Shown: one piece after another, positions 43,911 to 54,392 of the stretch
Numbering within the stretch: position 1 is the first letter of the stretch
How the letters are laid out: every line of letters starts with the position of its first letter
Assembly (NCBI RefSeq): GCF_008033235.1
Contig: NZ_CP042432.1
Coordinates: 2,294,001-2,358,000 of the forward strand
DNA from: Anseongella ginsenosidimutans
GTDB taxonomy: Bacteria > Bacteroidota > Bacteroidia > Sphingobacteriales > Sphingobacteriaceae
Direction: 5' to 3'
DNA: 64,000 nucleotides
The notes under the pieces: generated by a model
Seen by the model: the letters and a program-made list of their open reading frames with translations, nothing else
What the model was told of the DNA's origin: nothing
Databases searched by the model: none
Translations under genes and position numbers: made by a program

Positions 43911-46058
43911 GTCGAACCTGGCCGCCCGCTGCGGATCGAAGAGCGCCAGCTTTTTCCATTCTTTATCCCCGTAAACGCCGGCTGCTGAATAATCGAAGGG
44001 CTTAAAGCCGATCTTCGAAATGTTTTTTTTATTCTTGAAACGGAAATCATAACCGGCAGCATCTTTAAACCCGGGGTTGGCAATAATAGAATGCCGGTCC
44101 TTTCCGGTGGAATCCTGCCATTCGCTGAACGAACAATTCCCAAAGCGGATATCCTGGCTGCGGGTATCCCAGTAGCAATTGTTGTCGGCCTCGAAGCGGG
44201 CATTTACCCAGCCGGGCTTGCCGATCAGGATGCCGCTGTCAAAATAAACTATATTGTTGTTGAACGTAAAGGAACGGTGATCTTCCACCCGGGTGGCTTC
44301 CAGCTGCGCTTTGACCTGGGAAGCGAATATATTGTTCCTGATCATATTGTCTTTGCCATAGTGCTGATGAAAGCCGGAACTTTTGCAGCGGTATACCAGG
44401 TTGTTCTCCATAAGAATGCCGGTGGAGCCCTCGTCGGTATAAAGCCCCCAGCCGCCGTAGCCGTAGGAATAAATATGGTGGATCACGTTATTGCTTACCA
44501 CCGTTCCTTCCGAGGGGCCGAGCGTATAAACTCCGCCCATATCGCTTAGCTCTCCCCAGCCCAGGTGATGGATATGGTTGTAAACGATCTTGTTCCGTTT
44601 GGACACGCTGTGCGAATAACCCCAAACCCAGCCCACGGAAACACCCGAATAACGAAAGTCCGCGATCTCATTATGCGAAATAGTATTATCACTCGCGTTG
44701 AAAATGATCACGCCCACTCCCGTCGGGAATTCATGGCCGCCGGAGCGAATGATATTATTATCTACCGTAATGTGTTTTGTGACCAGTTCTTTTCCATCTT
44801 CGCTGCCTGAAGGCTGGTGCAAGGGGCCGATCTTTATTCCGCCAATGCCCAGGTCATGCAGGTAACTCCGCCTGATCGCGCTGTTGCTGCAAGCGGTCCT
44901 GAACCAAATGGCGTTGTTCCCTGTATGCGCAATCCCGCAATTTCTGAACTCAATATTTTCCGCGTAATCCAGCATTACCGCAGCGCCGGTAGGAGCTGCC
45001 GCCTGGGCGGGTTCATTTCCGCGGAAATCCATCAGGTAGCGGGAGAACTTAAAGGAAATGTTTTCAAACTGTATATGGCTTGCTTTCCTTTTTTCGGTCC
45101 CCCGGATAAGCAGCAGCTGGTCCAGCACTGGCGTAACGGCCTTGCTGTTTTCAATGGTTTCTCCCTGGCGGGGCACGTAATAGAGGGTGCCCGAAGGATC
45201 CAGGTACCATTCACCCGGAGCATCCAGGAATGCTTTTGCATTTTCAAAGTAGAACTGGGAACTGTTCTCCAGGGTATTCCAGGGATGCATAGGCCTGCCG
45301 GCAATATATACCGAGGCGTTTTCTGCATCAAAGGACTGAAGGTATTTCCGGGTCCTGTCCCAGGCATGCTGCACGGAAATGATCACTTGCTGAAGATCAG
45401 ACGGCGGCAATCCTTTCAATACCCCGGCCTGTTCTTCTGTCAGGTCAATCTTCTGTATGGCTACCGATGGGGAACGCCGGTCCGTATCAATAATGATTTC
45501 GCCGGCCGATCTTGTTTTAAAAAGCCGACCCGCATCCGGGCTGCGCGCACGTATAGCTCTTTGTCCGTTTACAAATAATTGACCGATATTCCCCCCGAAC
45601 CGCTCAATAGCGGGGAGCTGTATTTTCCAGAGCTTTTCCGAAACCTCTTCAAAAGGCGGAAGTTCCACGCCTCCGGAAAGGACCGGTTTTTCGGCTTCCG
45701 CGTCTTTTGCGGTTCCGGCCCCTTTTGCGGGCACGGCGCCATTTGCGGCTCCCGCGCCTTTTATAATAAGGGGGAACTCGCCGGTTCCCGAGTCTTCGCC
45801 CGTCAATTCCAGCGGCTTTTTCAGAAAATAGGTTCCCGGTGCAATAATTATTTCAAGTGGCCCGGAAAGCTTGTTTTGTTTTCGCATCAAGCGGATGCGT
45901 TCCAGGGCTGCTTCCACGGTGGCAAGGGGTTGTGCGGATGTTCCCGCATTTCCGTCACTTCCGGTAGCCGCTACGTGAAGTTGCTGGGAATGAACCCGGG
46001 GCGTACAGGCCAGGGCCAGTAAAAACAGGAAAAAGGTGCCGCGTATCTGATTGGCCAT
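43878..46058 (-). CDS. exported right-handed parallel beta-helix protein
   Basis: A 726-aa exported protein with signal peptide TFFLFLLALACTPRVHS. Residues 27-90 form the usual cap (LHVAATGSDGNAGTSAQPLA). From about 330 to 640 short asparagine-rich turns repeat: NIEFRNCGIAHTGNNAIWF, ITVDNNIIRSGGHEFPTG, ASDNTISHNEIADFRYSGVS, VVSNNVIHHIYSYGYGGWGL, MIRNNIFASQ. This is the Pbl/beta-helix fold shared by polysaccharide lyases and some glycosidases; the catalytic class cannot be assigned. A repeat-derived insert lies at 100-123. It is divergent from susC1 across a 149-bp gap and is plausibly part of the same locus. Confidence 0.85.
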   Translation of the reverse strand: MANQIRGTFFLFLLALACTPRVHSQQLHVAATGSDGNAGTSAQPLATVEAALERIRLMRKQNKLSGPLEIIIAPGTYFLKKPLELTGEDSGTGEFPLIIKGAGAANGAVPAKGAGTAKDAEAEKPVLSGGVELPPFEEVSEKLWKIQLPAIERFGGNIGQLFVNGQRAIRARSPDAGRLFKTRSAGEIIIDTDRRSPSVAIQKIDLTEEQAGVLKGLPPSDLQQVIISVQHAWDRTRKYLQSFDAENASVYIAGRPMHPWNTLENSSQFYFENAKAFLDAPGEWYLDPSGTLYYVPRQGETIENSKAVTPVLDQLLLIRGTEKRKASHIQFENISFKFSRYLMDFRGNEPAQAAAPTGAAVMLDYAENIEFRNCGIAHTGNNAIWFRTACSNSAIRRSYLHDLGIGGIKIGPLHQPSGSEDGKELVTKHITVDNNIIRSGGHEFPTGVGVIIFNASDNTISHNEIADFRYSGVSVGWVWGYSHSVSKRNKIVYNHIHHLGWGELSDMGGVYTLGPSEGTVVSNNVIHHIYSYGYGGWGLYTDEGSTGILMENNLVYRCKSSGFHQHYGKDNMIRNNIFASQVKAQLEATRVEDHRSFTFNNNIVYFDSGILIGKPGWVNARFEADNNCYWDTRSQDIRFGNCSFSEWQDSTGKDRHSIIANPGFKDAAGYDFRFKNKKNISKIGFKPFDYSAAGVYGDKEWKKLALFDPQRAARFDQVIAEREQDD
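45700..45771 (-). repeat. 18-bp in-frame repeats in the beta-helix gene
   Basis: Four diverged 18-bp units encode KGAGAA, NGAVPA, KGAGTA and KDAEAE (residues 100-123), inserted between the cap region and the LSGGVELPP segment. Confidence 0.75.
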
Positions 46059-46207
46059 ATACGGGACAAGTTACTAATTTGTCAACTAATTGTTAACTGT
46101 CCTGCAGTATCCTGCAGGATGGTTCCGCGGAGCTGCCTCGTTAAACTTGTGAAAAGAAAATAATGCACCTGCTTTTTCAGGCGCACCTAAACTAAATAAA
46201 ATCACAT
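46059..46207. promoter_or_regulatory. divergent control region between the beta-helix and susC1 genes
   Basis: The 149-bp gap must hold promoters for both directions. It contains two direct repeats: ACTAATT at 46073 and 46085 (12-bp period) and CCTGCAG at 46101 and 46111 (10-bp period, each containing the palindrome CTGCAG). The helical spacing would suit a regulator binding one DNA face. A TAAACTTG at 46142-46149 is one mismatch from the -7 consensus. Assignment is tentative. Confidence 0.4.
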
Positions 46208-49200
46208 ATGAGGGATCTTAACTTTCGCTGTTTATTTGCAGTGGTATGTTGCCTGTTCGTGTGTTCCGGTACAGCTTATGCACAAAAAGTGATAAGCGGT
46301 ACGGTAACCGACAGCCTCAGCGGAGCGACGCTGCCCGGCGTTTCGGTAAACGTCCGGGGAACGCTGGAGGGGGTATCTACAGATATAGACGGTAACTTCG
46401 AATTACAAACAGAACAGGAAGAAGTAGTGCTGGTGTTCAGTTACATCGGCTACGCAGAGAAGCAGGTAACCCTGAGCGAAGGGCAGTCGACCGTGAATGT
46501 GCAATTGACTTCTTCCAGCGAATCGTTGGATCAGGTGGTTGTAGTAGGATACGGACAGCAAAAGAAGATTTCGGTAACAGGCGCTGTTAGTTCGGTTCAG
46601 ACCGAAGAACTCCGGCAAAGCTCTTCGGCCACGCTGGCCAGCGCATTGGCCGGACGTTTGCCGGGCCTGACTTCCATCCAGTCGGGAGGAGGACAGCCGG
46701 GACGGGATGATGCTACCATGTACCTTCGCGGTGCGGCTACCACCAACGGGCAAAACCCGCTTATTCTTATTGACGGAGTTCCCCGTGATAATATCCGGAC
46801 CATCGATGCCAGCGAGGTCGCCTCGGTTACAGTTCTGAAGGATGCTTCCGCTACTGCCGTTTTCGGGGTTCGCGGGGCCAATGGGGTAATCCTGATCACT
46901 ACCAAAAGAGGGGAGAAAGGGAAAACCGAATTGAATATCAGCCTGGACCAAAGCTATGCATCCTTCACCCGGGAACCAGAACGCCTGCATTCCCTGGAAT
47001 ATATGGCGCTTAGAAATGAAGCGGCCCTCAATGACGGTATTACCACGCCGCCTTTCAGCGAAGAGGTCATGGCCAAGTACGCCAACCCGCTCCTGGGGCT
47101 GGATCCCAATGACCCCGATTATGAAGAAAAGGCCAGGATCCGGCGCTATATGTATCCTGATCACGACTATTACCGGGAATACATTGACCGTTATACTCCC
47201 CAGACCCGGATCAACGTAAACGCCAGCGGCGGAACGGACAAAGTATCCTTCTTCGTCAATGCCGCCTTTCTTCACCAGGGCGGAAACCTGAACACGGAAC
47301 CGGAATCCGAACTAGGGTACGATCCTTCTTCCTGGATGAACCGCTATAATTTTCGCGCAAACCTGGACTATAATATTACGCCAAGGCTGAAATCATTTTT
47401 GAACTTAGGAAGCTATATCGAACAGGTGAATATGCCGGCTGCCTGGCTGTATGGAGGCGGGGATACCAACTGGATGATGCGCGACCTGCTCTACCAGGCG
47501 CAAACTATTCTTCCCATCACACCAGGCCCGACCACCATTGAAGGCTTTGGGGTGGAGCCGGGTCAGATCGTGGATCCCGGATATATGGACCGTTCAGCCT
47601 TTGAGATCATGAACCGTATGGGGTACCGGAATGAACTCCGTTCCAACCTGAATTCCACGCTGGGTTTGGAATGGGACCTTAGTGGAGCGATTACTCCCGG
47701 CCTGAGTGTAAAGGGGATGATTTCCTATGATTCCAAAGCAACTACCGCCATGCAGGGAGAAAAATCCGAGCGGCTTTACCTGGCACAGGTAAACTATGAG
47801 ACAGATGAACTGAGTTATGCTACTAAACGTTCTGACGAAAGGCTGCTTACATTGGTAAAGGGCGCCGATTCCCGGTATAATATTAACCTGCAGGCGTCTG
47901 CCAATTATGCCCGCACCTTTAATGAAAAGCATGATGTAGGTGGAATGATTCTTTTCCAGCGGGATAATTGGGAAACAACTGCCGGAGAAATACCATTTAA
48001 TGTGGTCGGCATCGCTGCCAGGGCCACTTACGGTTACGATAACCGTTACCTGGCGGAAGTCAATATCGGTTACAACGGATCCGAGCAGTTTGCACCGGAT
48101 AAGCGTTTTGGCTTCTTTCCTGCAGTTTCGGCGGGTTGGGTGATCAGCAATGAAGAGTTTATGGCCGGCAATCCCATTATTACCAGCCTCAAATTAAGGG
48201 CTTCTTACGGAAAGGTGGGGAATGACAAGATGGGGAATGCCCGCTTCCTTTACCAGGATAATATTACCATGGGCGGAGGCCCGCTGGGCAGCCTGAGCAG
48301 GGGCCAGGGTGTGAATCAGGGCCTGTTGGGTAACCCGGCGATCACCTGGGAAGTGGCCGAAAAGCAAAACTATGGTATTGATATGTCACTCTTCCAGGAT
48401 CTTACGATCGCTGTTGATTATTTCGTTGAAAACCGAAGCAAGATCCTGATCAGTCGCAATACTGTTCCTGAATTCCAGGGCGTGCCGCTTGGGAATATCC
48501 CGAAGGTGAACTGGGGAATCGTGGATAATTCAGGTTTCGAAATAGAGTTGAGTTATAATAAAATGCTTAATAAGGACCTGAGCCTCCAGGTGAACGGCAA
48601 TTATGGTTACAACCATAACACGGTTAAGTTCATGGATGAACCTATACGGAATGATGCTTATGCCTACCGTTACCGGAATACCGGCTATTCGCTGGGTCAG
48701 GCCTGGGGATATAAGATTGATTACAGCAACGGAAACGGGTATTTCAATTCGCAGGAAGAACTGGATGCCTACCTGGCCAACACGGAATACGGGTTTGGAA
48801 CGCCGCGGGTCGGGGACTTTATCTACCAGGACCTTACCGGGGACGGGGTTGTGAATGATATGGATATTGCGCCCATTGGTTATTCCAATATTCCAAGGGA
48901 AACCTACGGTTTTGCCCTTTCGCTAGGCTATAAAGCCTTTGATTTCAGCGCTTTTTTCCAGGGAGTGGGTAAATATTCCAGTAATTATGGCGCCCAGGGT
49001 GTGTATGAATACATTATCCAGGGAACCTATTTTGATTACCACAAGAGTGCCTGGACACCGGAACGCTACCAGAACGGCGAAGAGATTACCTATCCCGCCC
49101 TGAGTACCCACAGTACCACCAATCATACGGCCAATGATTTCTTCATAATGAACCGGTCTTACCTGCGGTTGCGAAATATCGAGCTAGCCTATACGGTTTC

Positions 49201-49372
49201 GGCCGATCTGCTGAAAAAGGTGGGTGTCCGGTCCATGAGGATCTATGCCGGAGGCCAGAACCTCTTTACCTGGGACAAGCTGCGGATGGGCCATCTGGAT
49301 CCCGAGAATAACGATCCAATCGGTTACCCGGTGACCAAGATGATGACCTTCGGAATAAATGCTTCCTTTTAA
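46208..49372 (+). CDS. susC: SusC/RagA-type TonB-linked outer-membrane transporter (first pair)
   Basis: A 1054-aa glycan importer barrel. Signal peptide LFAVVCCLFVCSGTAYAQ; carboxypeptidase-D-like domain (residues 25-110, VISGTVTDSLSGATLPGVSV); Ton-box/plug start LDQVVVVGYGQQKKISVTGA; plug motifs ALAGRLPGLTSIQSGGGQPG, LILIDGVPRDNI, VLKDASATAVFGVRGANGVI; then the barrel, ending MMTFGINASF. It passes oligosaccharides bound by its SusD partner, encoded 18 bp downstream. Size and motifs are fully typical. The substrate is unknown. Confidence 0.96.
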   Translation: MRDLNFRCLFAVVCCLFVCSGTAYAQKVISGTVTDSLSGATLPGVSVNVRGTLEGVSTDIDGNFELQTEQEEVVLVFSYIGYAEKQVTLSEGQSTVNVQLTSSSESLDQVVVVGYGQQKKISVTGAVSSVQTEELRQSSSATLASALAGRLPGLTSIQSGGGQPGRDDATMYLRGAATTNGQNPLILIDGVPRDNIRTIDASEVASVTVLKDASATAVFGVRGANGVILITTKRGEKGKTELNISLDQSYASFTREPERLHSLEYMALRNEAALNDGITTPPFSEEVMAKYANPLLGLDPNDPDYEEKARIRRYMYPDHDYYREYIDRYTPQTRINVNASGGTDKVSFFVNAAFLHQGGNLNTEPESELGYDPSSWMNRYNFRANLDYNITPRLKSFLNLGSYIEQVNMPAAWLYGGGDTNWMMRDLLYQAQTILPITPGPTTIEGFGVEPGQIVDPGYMDRSAFEIMNRMGYRNELRSNLNSTLGLEWDLSGAITPGLSVKGMISYDSKATTAMQGEKSERLYLAQVNYETDELSYATKRSDERLLTLVKGADSRYNINLQASANYARTFNEKHDVGGMILFQRDNWETTAGEIPFNVVGIAARATYGYDNRYLAEVNIGYNGSEQFAPDKRFGFFPAVSAGWVISNEEFMAGNPIITSLKLRASYGKVGNDKMGNARFLYQDNITMGGGPLGSLSRGQGVNQGLLGNPAITWEVAEKQNYGIDMSLFQDLTIAVDYFVENRSKILISRNTVPEFQGVPLGNIPKVNWGIVDNSGFEIELSYNKMLNKDLSLQVNGNYGYNHNTVKFMDEPIRNDAYAYRYRNTGYSLGQAWGYKIDYSNGNGYFNSQEELDAYLANTEYGFGTPRVGDFIYQDLTGDGVVNDMDIAPIGYSNIPRETYGFALSLGYKAFDFSAFFQGVGKYSSNYGAQGVYEYIIQGTYFDYHKSAWTPERYQNGEEITYPALSTHSTTNHTANDFFIMNRSYLRLRNIELAYTVSADLLKKVGVRSMRIYAGGQNLFTWDKLRMGHLDPENNDPIGYPVTKMMTFGINASF

Positions 49373-49390
49373 CCAATAGAACAGGAAATT

Positions 49391-51283
49391 ATGAAACTGA
49401 AAATACTTTCACTGCTGTTGATGGCAGCCTGCCTGGCTTCCTGTAATAAGGCGCTGGATATGGCGCCCGACGGCAAACTCAGCATGGACGAAATATTCGC
49501 CGATAACGATAAGGTGGCAGCATTTCTAAACAGCTGTTATACGAATATGCCGGCCAAGGGAACACGCTATTTTTTCTGGAGCCGCGGGCCGGTCGTGTGG
49601 AGCGACGAAGCCTGGGATACCGACGCCGAAGCTGAATCCTGGATTATGGCGGGACGCATGTACAACGGCGATGCTTCTGCCGGGAATCATCCGATCGTCA
49701 ATATCAGCGCGGACGCCGGGAACGGCGACTACTGGGCCCGATACTGGAGCGCTATTCGCAATTGTACCATCTTTATCAACCGGATTGATGATGCAACGGT
49801 TAATAGTGCCGAAGACAAGAATCGCTGGAAAGCGGAAGCGCACCTGCTCAGGGCCTATTATTATTCGGAATTGCTTAAATGGTACGGCTGCGGACTCCCC
49901 ATTATGCGGGAGCCCTTTGATTTAAACGGGGACTTTTCTGGTGTAACGAGAGGCAGTTATTACGAGGTAGTAAAATTCATTATGGAAGATTGCGATGCGG
50001 CCCTTGCTACCGAAGAGCTTCCCTGGAGAATTACGACAGACGCTGAGGCGGGCCGCGTAAACAGGGCTATGGCCGAAGCTATCAAGTCAAAAATGATCCT
50101 CTTTGCCGCCAGCCCATTATATAATGAAGGACAAGACTATTGGCAGGAAGCCTACGAGGTGAATAAAACCTCTCTAGCCAACCTGAGGGCGAATGGTTAT
50201 GCGTTATATAACCAGGTGAATTTTCCCCAGACCTATCTTTCCGACGTGGCTTTTATAGGCCCCGATAAGAATGAAAAAGCGGCTTTGTATAACGAATACT
50301 TTAACCAGAACATGGCCTATTCCGCCAACCCGGTTGACAGGGAAACCATTTATCAAAGCCGGGACGGACAGGGGAATATCTGGAATATAGACGGCATCGG
50401 GGCCCAGGACGGGTATAAATCCGGTACCTGCCCTTCCCAGGAAATAGTGGATGCCTACGAGACCATCAACGGGATGACCGTACTTAACCTGGCGGATCCC
50501 TACCTGGACGAAAAGCACCTGCAGCCGAATTATAATACGGCTAATGCGCTTTATGACCCGAATGATCCTTATGCCAACCGGGATCCGCGTTTTTATGCTT
50601 CCATTTATTATAACGGTTCCAAAAGAAAAGCTTTCTGGAATTTTGCCGAATCCGAAGAATCCTACGAGAATTACCCGGCGCCCATCGGCAACCGGACGCG
50701 GGTAATTGCGACCTATGTGGGTGAGCCGCAGACGGGCTTGCATGAAACCACGCGGAAAGCCACCCGAACGGGCTATTTCCAGCGGAAATTCCTGCATCCC
50801 AATTCAGGAAGCGATAACCCTGTCGGCGGAGCCAACTGGAAGCTATTCCGCCTGGGAGAAGTGATCCTCAATTTTGCGGAAGCCGCTGCCGAAGCGGGCC
50901 ACCTGGATGAAGCGGCTGCTGCTGTGAACGAGATCCGGGCCCGTGTGGGAATGCCCGCTATTCCTCTTTCGCTGACACAGGAAGAACTGATCCTGCGGGT
51001 GCGCCATGAGCGCCGGGTGGAACTGGCTTTTGAGGAGAACCGCTACTTTGATGTACGCAGGTGGTCTTCGCCTGAGGGAGATCTTTCTGAAACCGACAAG
51101 TGGATCACGGCGGCGTTGATTACCCGGAATAGTGATGGCACCTATACATACGACCGCAAAACGGTGAGGGAAGTGGAACGCCGCTGCTATACCAATAAAT
51201 TCCTGAAAGTACCCATCCCCCTGAATGAAGCCAACCGTATTTTAAGTATTACGGGAGAGAACTGGCAAAACCCGGGATGGTAA
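49391..51283 (+). CDS. susD: SusD/RagB-type glycan-binding lipoprotein (first pair)
   Basis: A 630-aa surface lipoprotein (lipobox LASC, then NKALDMAPDGKLSMDEIF). Tetratricopeptide-like helices are visible in WKAEAHLLRAYYYSELLKWY and YYEVVKFIMEDCDAALATEE, and the C-terminal RagB/SusD motifs in RLGEVILNFAEAAAEAGHLD and RHERRVELAFEENRYFDVRR. It caps the SusC barrel and binds the glycan. It is somewhat longer than many SusD proteins. It ends with GENWQNPGW, an ending shared with the second SusD. Confidence 0.95.
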   Translation: MKLKILSLLLMAACLASCNKALDMAPDGKLSMDEIFADNDKVAAFLNSCYTNMPAKGTRYFFWSRGPVVWSDEAWDTDAEAESWIMAGRMYNGDASAGNHPIVNISADAGNGDYWARYWSAIRNCTIFINRIDDATVNSAEDKNRWKAEAHLLRAYYYSELLKWYGCGLPIMREPFDLNGDFSGVTRGSYYEVVKFIMEDCDAALATEELPWRITTDAEAGRVNRAMAEAIKSKMILFAASPLYNEGQDYWQEAYEVNKTSLANLRANGYALYNQVNFPQTYLSDVAFIGPDKNEKAALYNEYFNQNMAYSANPVDRETIYQSRDGQGNIWNIDGIGAQDGYKSGTCPSQEIVDAYETINGMTVLNLADPYLDEKHLQPNYNTANALYDPNDPYANRDPRFYASIYYNGSKRKAFWNFAESEESYENYPAPIGNRTRVIATYVGEPQTGLHETTRKATRTGYFQRKFLHPNSGSDNPVGGANWKLFRLGEVILNFAEAAAEAGHLDEAAAAVNEIRARVGMPAIPLSLTQEELILRVRHERRVELAFEENRYFDVRRWSSPEGDLSETDKWITAALITRNSDGTYTYDRKTVREVERRCYTNKFLKVPIPLNEANRILSITGENWQNPGW

Positions 51284-51307
51284 TAAACAGATTTGAAGGA
51301 AATAACG

Positions 51308-54300
51308 ATGAATCATATGATACCGCATATAGTAATAAAATTCAGGCTGTGCCTTATGGTGGCGCTTCTGTGTCCCGCGGGGAGCCTGCTTGCCCAGGGC
51401 ATGACCGATACCCTGCGGGGTAGGGTCAGCGACGAATGGGGAAACCCGCTGGGGGGAATTCTTGTTCATTCCGAGAACGGGAAGAACGGATCTTCTACTG
51501 ACCTGGAAGGCTTGTTCAGCATTGCCATTAATGACGGGAGCAGTTACCTGGTCTTTTCCGGCGACGGCTACCTGAGTCAACAGGTGCCGCTGGCGCAGGA
51601 AACGGATTTCCAGGTTGAAATGCAAAGGGATGCTCACAGGAAAGATGAGATCGTACACCTGGGATATAGTTCCCAGCGAAGGGAAGCGCTTTCGGGCGCT
51701 GTAGCTACAGTGACCGGAGAAGAACTGGAACGATCCCCGGTAGCTAACCTCAGCCAGGCTTTTGCCGGCCGGCTGCCAGGTTTGTTTACCCAGGAAACCT
51801 TTTCGGAGCTTTCCCGGGCCAATACCGACCTTTTTGTAAGAGGAATTTCGGCGGCCAGGGCTACTGAACCGCTGGTGGTGATCGATGGAATTGTCTGCTC
51901 TTATCAAAGTAATGAAACACTGGAATATATTTCAGCGAATGAAATTGAATCGATTTCCATCCTGAAGGATGCTGCTTCACAGGCGCTGTACGGCATTCAG
52001 GGAGCAAACGGGGTGATTGTGATCACGACCAAGCGCGGACGGAAAGGAAAGCTGCAGATCAATGGCCGGCTTGACCAGTCCATGCAGGAAGTAACCACGC
52101 AACCCACTTTCTATAACTCGGCGGAATATGCGGAAATGCGGAACCAGGCAGCATTGAATGATGGCGAAGCCCTTCTGTTTTCGGCCGAAGATATTGCGCA
52201 TTATCGTAACGGTGATCAACCCGATCTGTTTCCTAACAATAACTGGTATAACCGGTACATAAAGGACTTTGCTTCCATGCAGCGCCTGGGAGTGAACCTG
52301 AACGGCGGCAATGACAAGGTTCAGTTCTTTTCGAACGTCAATTTTATGCACCAGGGAGGGCAGTTCAATACGGAGCAGACCAGTTATGACCCGGCTCCCA
52401 ACAACCTTTGGTTCAATTACCGCTCCAATGTCGATATGAACCTTAATGACTACCTGCGGGCTTTCGTCAGGTTAAGCGGGAATGTAAAAAGAGAACACAC
52501 AGCCGGCGTAGGAAATGCAGATATTTACGGCAGTATTTTCCAGCTGCCTCCTACCATGTACGGCCCGCTTACTCCGGAGGGCCAGGTGGTTACGACCCAG
52601 CTTGTCGGGGCGCCCACCTACGGGATGCTGAACCGGACCGGTTATATTAATCATACGGTCACCAATACCACTTCCCAGTTCGGACTGGACCTGAATATGG
52701 ACTTTCTTACCAAAGGCCTGAACCTGACAGGGATCTTTGCTTATCAGACCAATTCCGTAGGAAGTTTAAGAACGATCCAGAATTACGAGCGCTGGTTGAG
52801 GAATGACGAATCGGAAGAACTTGCATTTATAAAAAAGGGCGATGAACTCAATACGCCCCTTGCTTACACCAAAGGTCATCTCTTTTATTACCGTCTTACT
52901 TACCGGGCTACGCTGGATTACCAGCGGGATTTTGGCAAACACAATATAGGCGGAATGGCCTACATGTTTTACCAGAATCTTACAAAGAGTAATACGAACA
53001 GCCCGGAGCTGCTTCCTTATAACCGGGTAAGTTCCGGAGCCGAGATCAGGTACGGGTACGATAACCGGTATTTCCTGAAAGGCGATATTGGTTATTCCGG
53101 TTCGGAACAGTATGCCAGGAATACCCGCTATACGACTACTCCTGCTGTTTCGGCCGCCTGGGTGATTTCTAACGAGGAATTTATGCAGGAGGCTGCCTGG
53201 CTAAGCCAGCTGAAACTGCGCGCTGCCTGGGGAAAAACGGCGAATGATCAAAGCGGATTGGGACGTTACGCTTACCTGGATAATGTTACGGTGCAGGGCG
53301 GCGGGCCTATCGGCTACTTGCAGTACCTTGTCAATGAGAACCAGATTGGAAACCCGAACATTGCCGCTGAAGTATCCACCAAGCAGAACCTGGGGCTGGA
53401 TATAGGCTTGTTCAATGCCGTATCTCTTTCCGTGGATGTCTTTAAGGAGCGAATGGAGAACATGGTGGTGGACGCCGCCGGCTCCATTCCCCAATACCAG
53501 GGAGTACCCTTACTGAATTACCCTGCCTTGAATGCCGGCGTATTTGAGAACAAAGGCTATGAAATCACGGCTGACTTTGTGAAGCGGCTGAACCGCGACC
53601 TGAGCATTCAGCTTGGAGGTGCGTTTACCTATGCAAAAAATACCGTCATCAGTCGGGGCGAAGCGCTGCGTACCGAAGATTACGCTTACCGGAAATGGGA
53701 GGAAGGATATTCTTTCGGGCAGCAGTTTGGTTACCTGGTGGATTACAGCAACGGGAACGGCTTCTTTAATTCAGCGGAAGAACTGGCAAACAGCGGCCTT
53801 ACGTATGACTTCGGTGATCCACGTGTGGGAGACCTGATTTACCAGGACCTGAACCAGGACGGCAGCATTGACGAGCGGGATAAGGCGCCTGTTGGTCACG
53901 GCGCTGTTCCCCGCATTGTCTACGGGTTTTCCGGGGGGCTTACTTACCGCGCTTTTGATTTGAACTTCCTGTTCCAGGGGCTTGGCCAGTATGAGACCAT
54001 GCTGGGCGGAACCGGCATCTGGGAAACGGCTTTCGATGGCGTTTTCGGCGCTCTGCATCGGAACGCCTGGACCGCCGAACGCTATGCAAACGGAGAAGCG
54101 ATCAGCTGGCCGGCGCTTTCCCTGGAGAAGACGGTGAATCATGAAATGAGCGATTTTGTGAATTACGATCGTTCCTACCTTCGCCTGAAGAATCTTGAAC
54201 TGGGCTATACATTACCGATGCAAACCGCAAAAGCGATATCGGCGGAAAAGATCAGGTTTGTCCTGAGCGGGCAGAACCTGCTTACCTGGGATAATATGAA

Positions 54301-54388
54301 GTCGGATGATTTCGGGCCGGAGGGCGCCGGATACACCTCTTTCCCGGTGTACAGGGTATATAGTCTGGGTGTTAACGTAATATTCTAA
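51308..54388 (+). CDS. susC: SusC/RagA-type TonB-linked outer-membrane transporter (second pair)
   Basis: A 1026-aa barrel paralogous to the first SusC. The ATG at 51308 follows GAAGGA by 7 bp and gives a signal peptide (FRLCLMVALLCPAGSLLAQ); a TTG at 51293 is rejected. The usual VVVGYG is replaced by DEIVHLGYSSQRREALSGAV, so the Ton-box region is divergent. The plug retains SQAFAGRLPGLFTQ, LFVRGISAARATEPLVVIDG and ILKDAASQALYGIQGANGVI. The pair follows susD1 by only 24 bp, so the four genes are probably one operon. Confidence 0.95.
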   Translation: MNHMIPHIVIKFRLCLMVALLCPAGSLLAQGMTDTLRGRVSDEWGNPLGGILVHSENGKNGSSTDLEGLFSIAINDGSSYLVFSGDGYLSQQVPLAQETDFQVEMQRDAHRKDEIVHLGYSSQRREALSGAVATVTGEELERSPVANLSQAFAGRLPGLFTQETFSELSRANTDLFVRGISAARATEPLVVIDGIVCSYQSNETLEYISANEIESISILKDAASQALYGIQGANGVIVITTKRGRKGKLQINGRLDQSMQEVTTQPTFYNSAEYAEMRNQAALNDGEALLFSAEDIAHYRNGDQPDLFPNNNWYNRYIKDFASMQRLGVNLNGGNDKVQFFSNVNFMHQGGQFNTEQTSYDPAPNNLWFNYRSNVDMNLNDYLRAFVRLSGNVKREHTAGVGNADIYGSIFQLPPTMYGPLTPEGQVVTTQLVGAPTYGMLNRTGYINHTVTNTTSQFGLDLNMDFLTKGLNLTGIFAYQTNSVGSLRTIQNYERWLRNDESEELAFIKKGDELNTPLAYTKGHLFYYRLTYRATLDYQRDFGKHNIGGMAYMFYQNLTKSNTNSPELLPYNRVSSGAEIRYGYDNRYFLKGDIGYSGSEQYARNTRYTTTPAVSAAWVISNEEFMQEAAWLSQLKLRAAWGKTANDQSGLGRYAYLDNVTVQGGGPIGYLQYLVNENQIGNPNIAAEVSTKQNLGLDIGLFNAVSLSVDVFKERMENMVVDAAGSIPQYQGVPLLNYPALNAGVFENKGYEITADFVKRLNRDLSIQLGGAFTYAKNTVISRGEALRTEDYAYRKWEEGYSFGQQFGYLVDYSNGNGFFNSAEELANSGLTYDFGDPRVGDLIYQDLNQDGSIDERDKAPVGHGAVPRIVYGFSGGLTYRAFDLNFLFQGLGQYETMLGGTGIWETAFDGVFGALHRNAWTAERYANGEAISWPALSLEKTVNHEMSDFVNYDRSYLRLKNLELGYTLPMQTAKAISAEKIRFVLSGQNLLTWDNMKSDDFGPEGAGYTSFPVYRVYSLGVNVIF

Positions 54389-54392
54389 CGAT

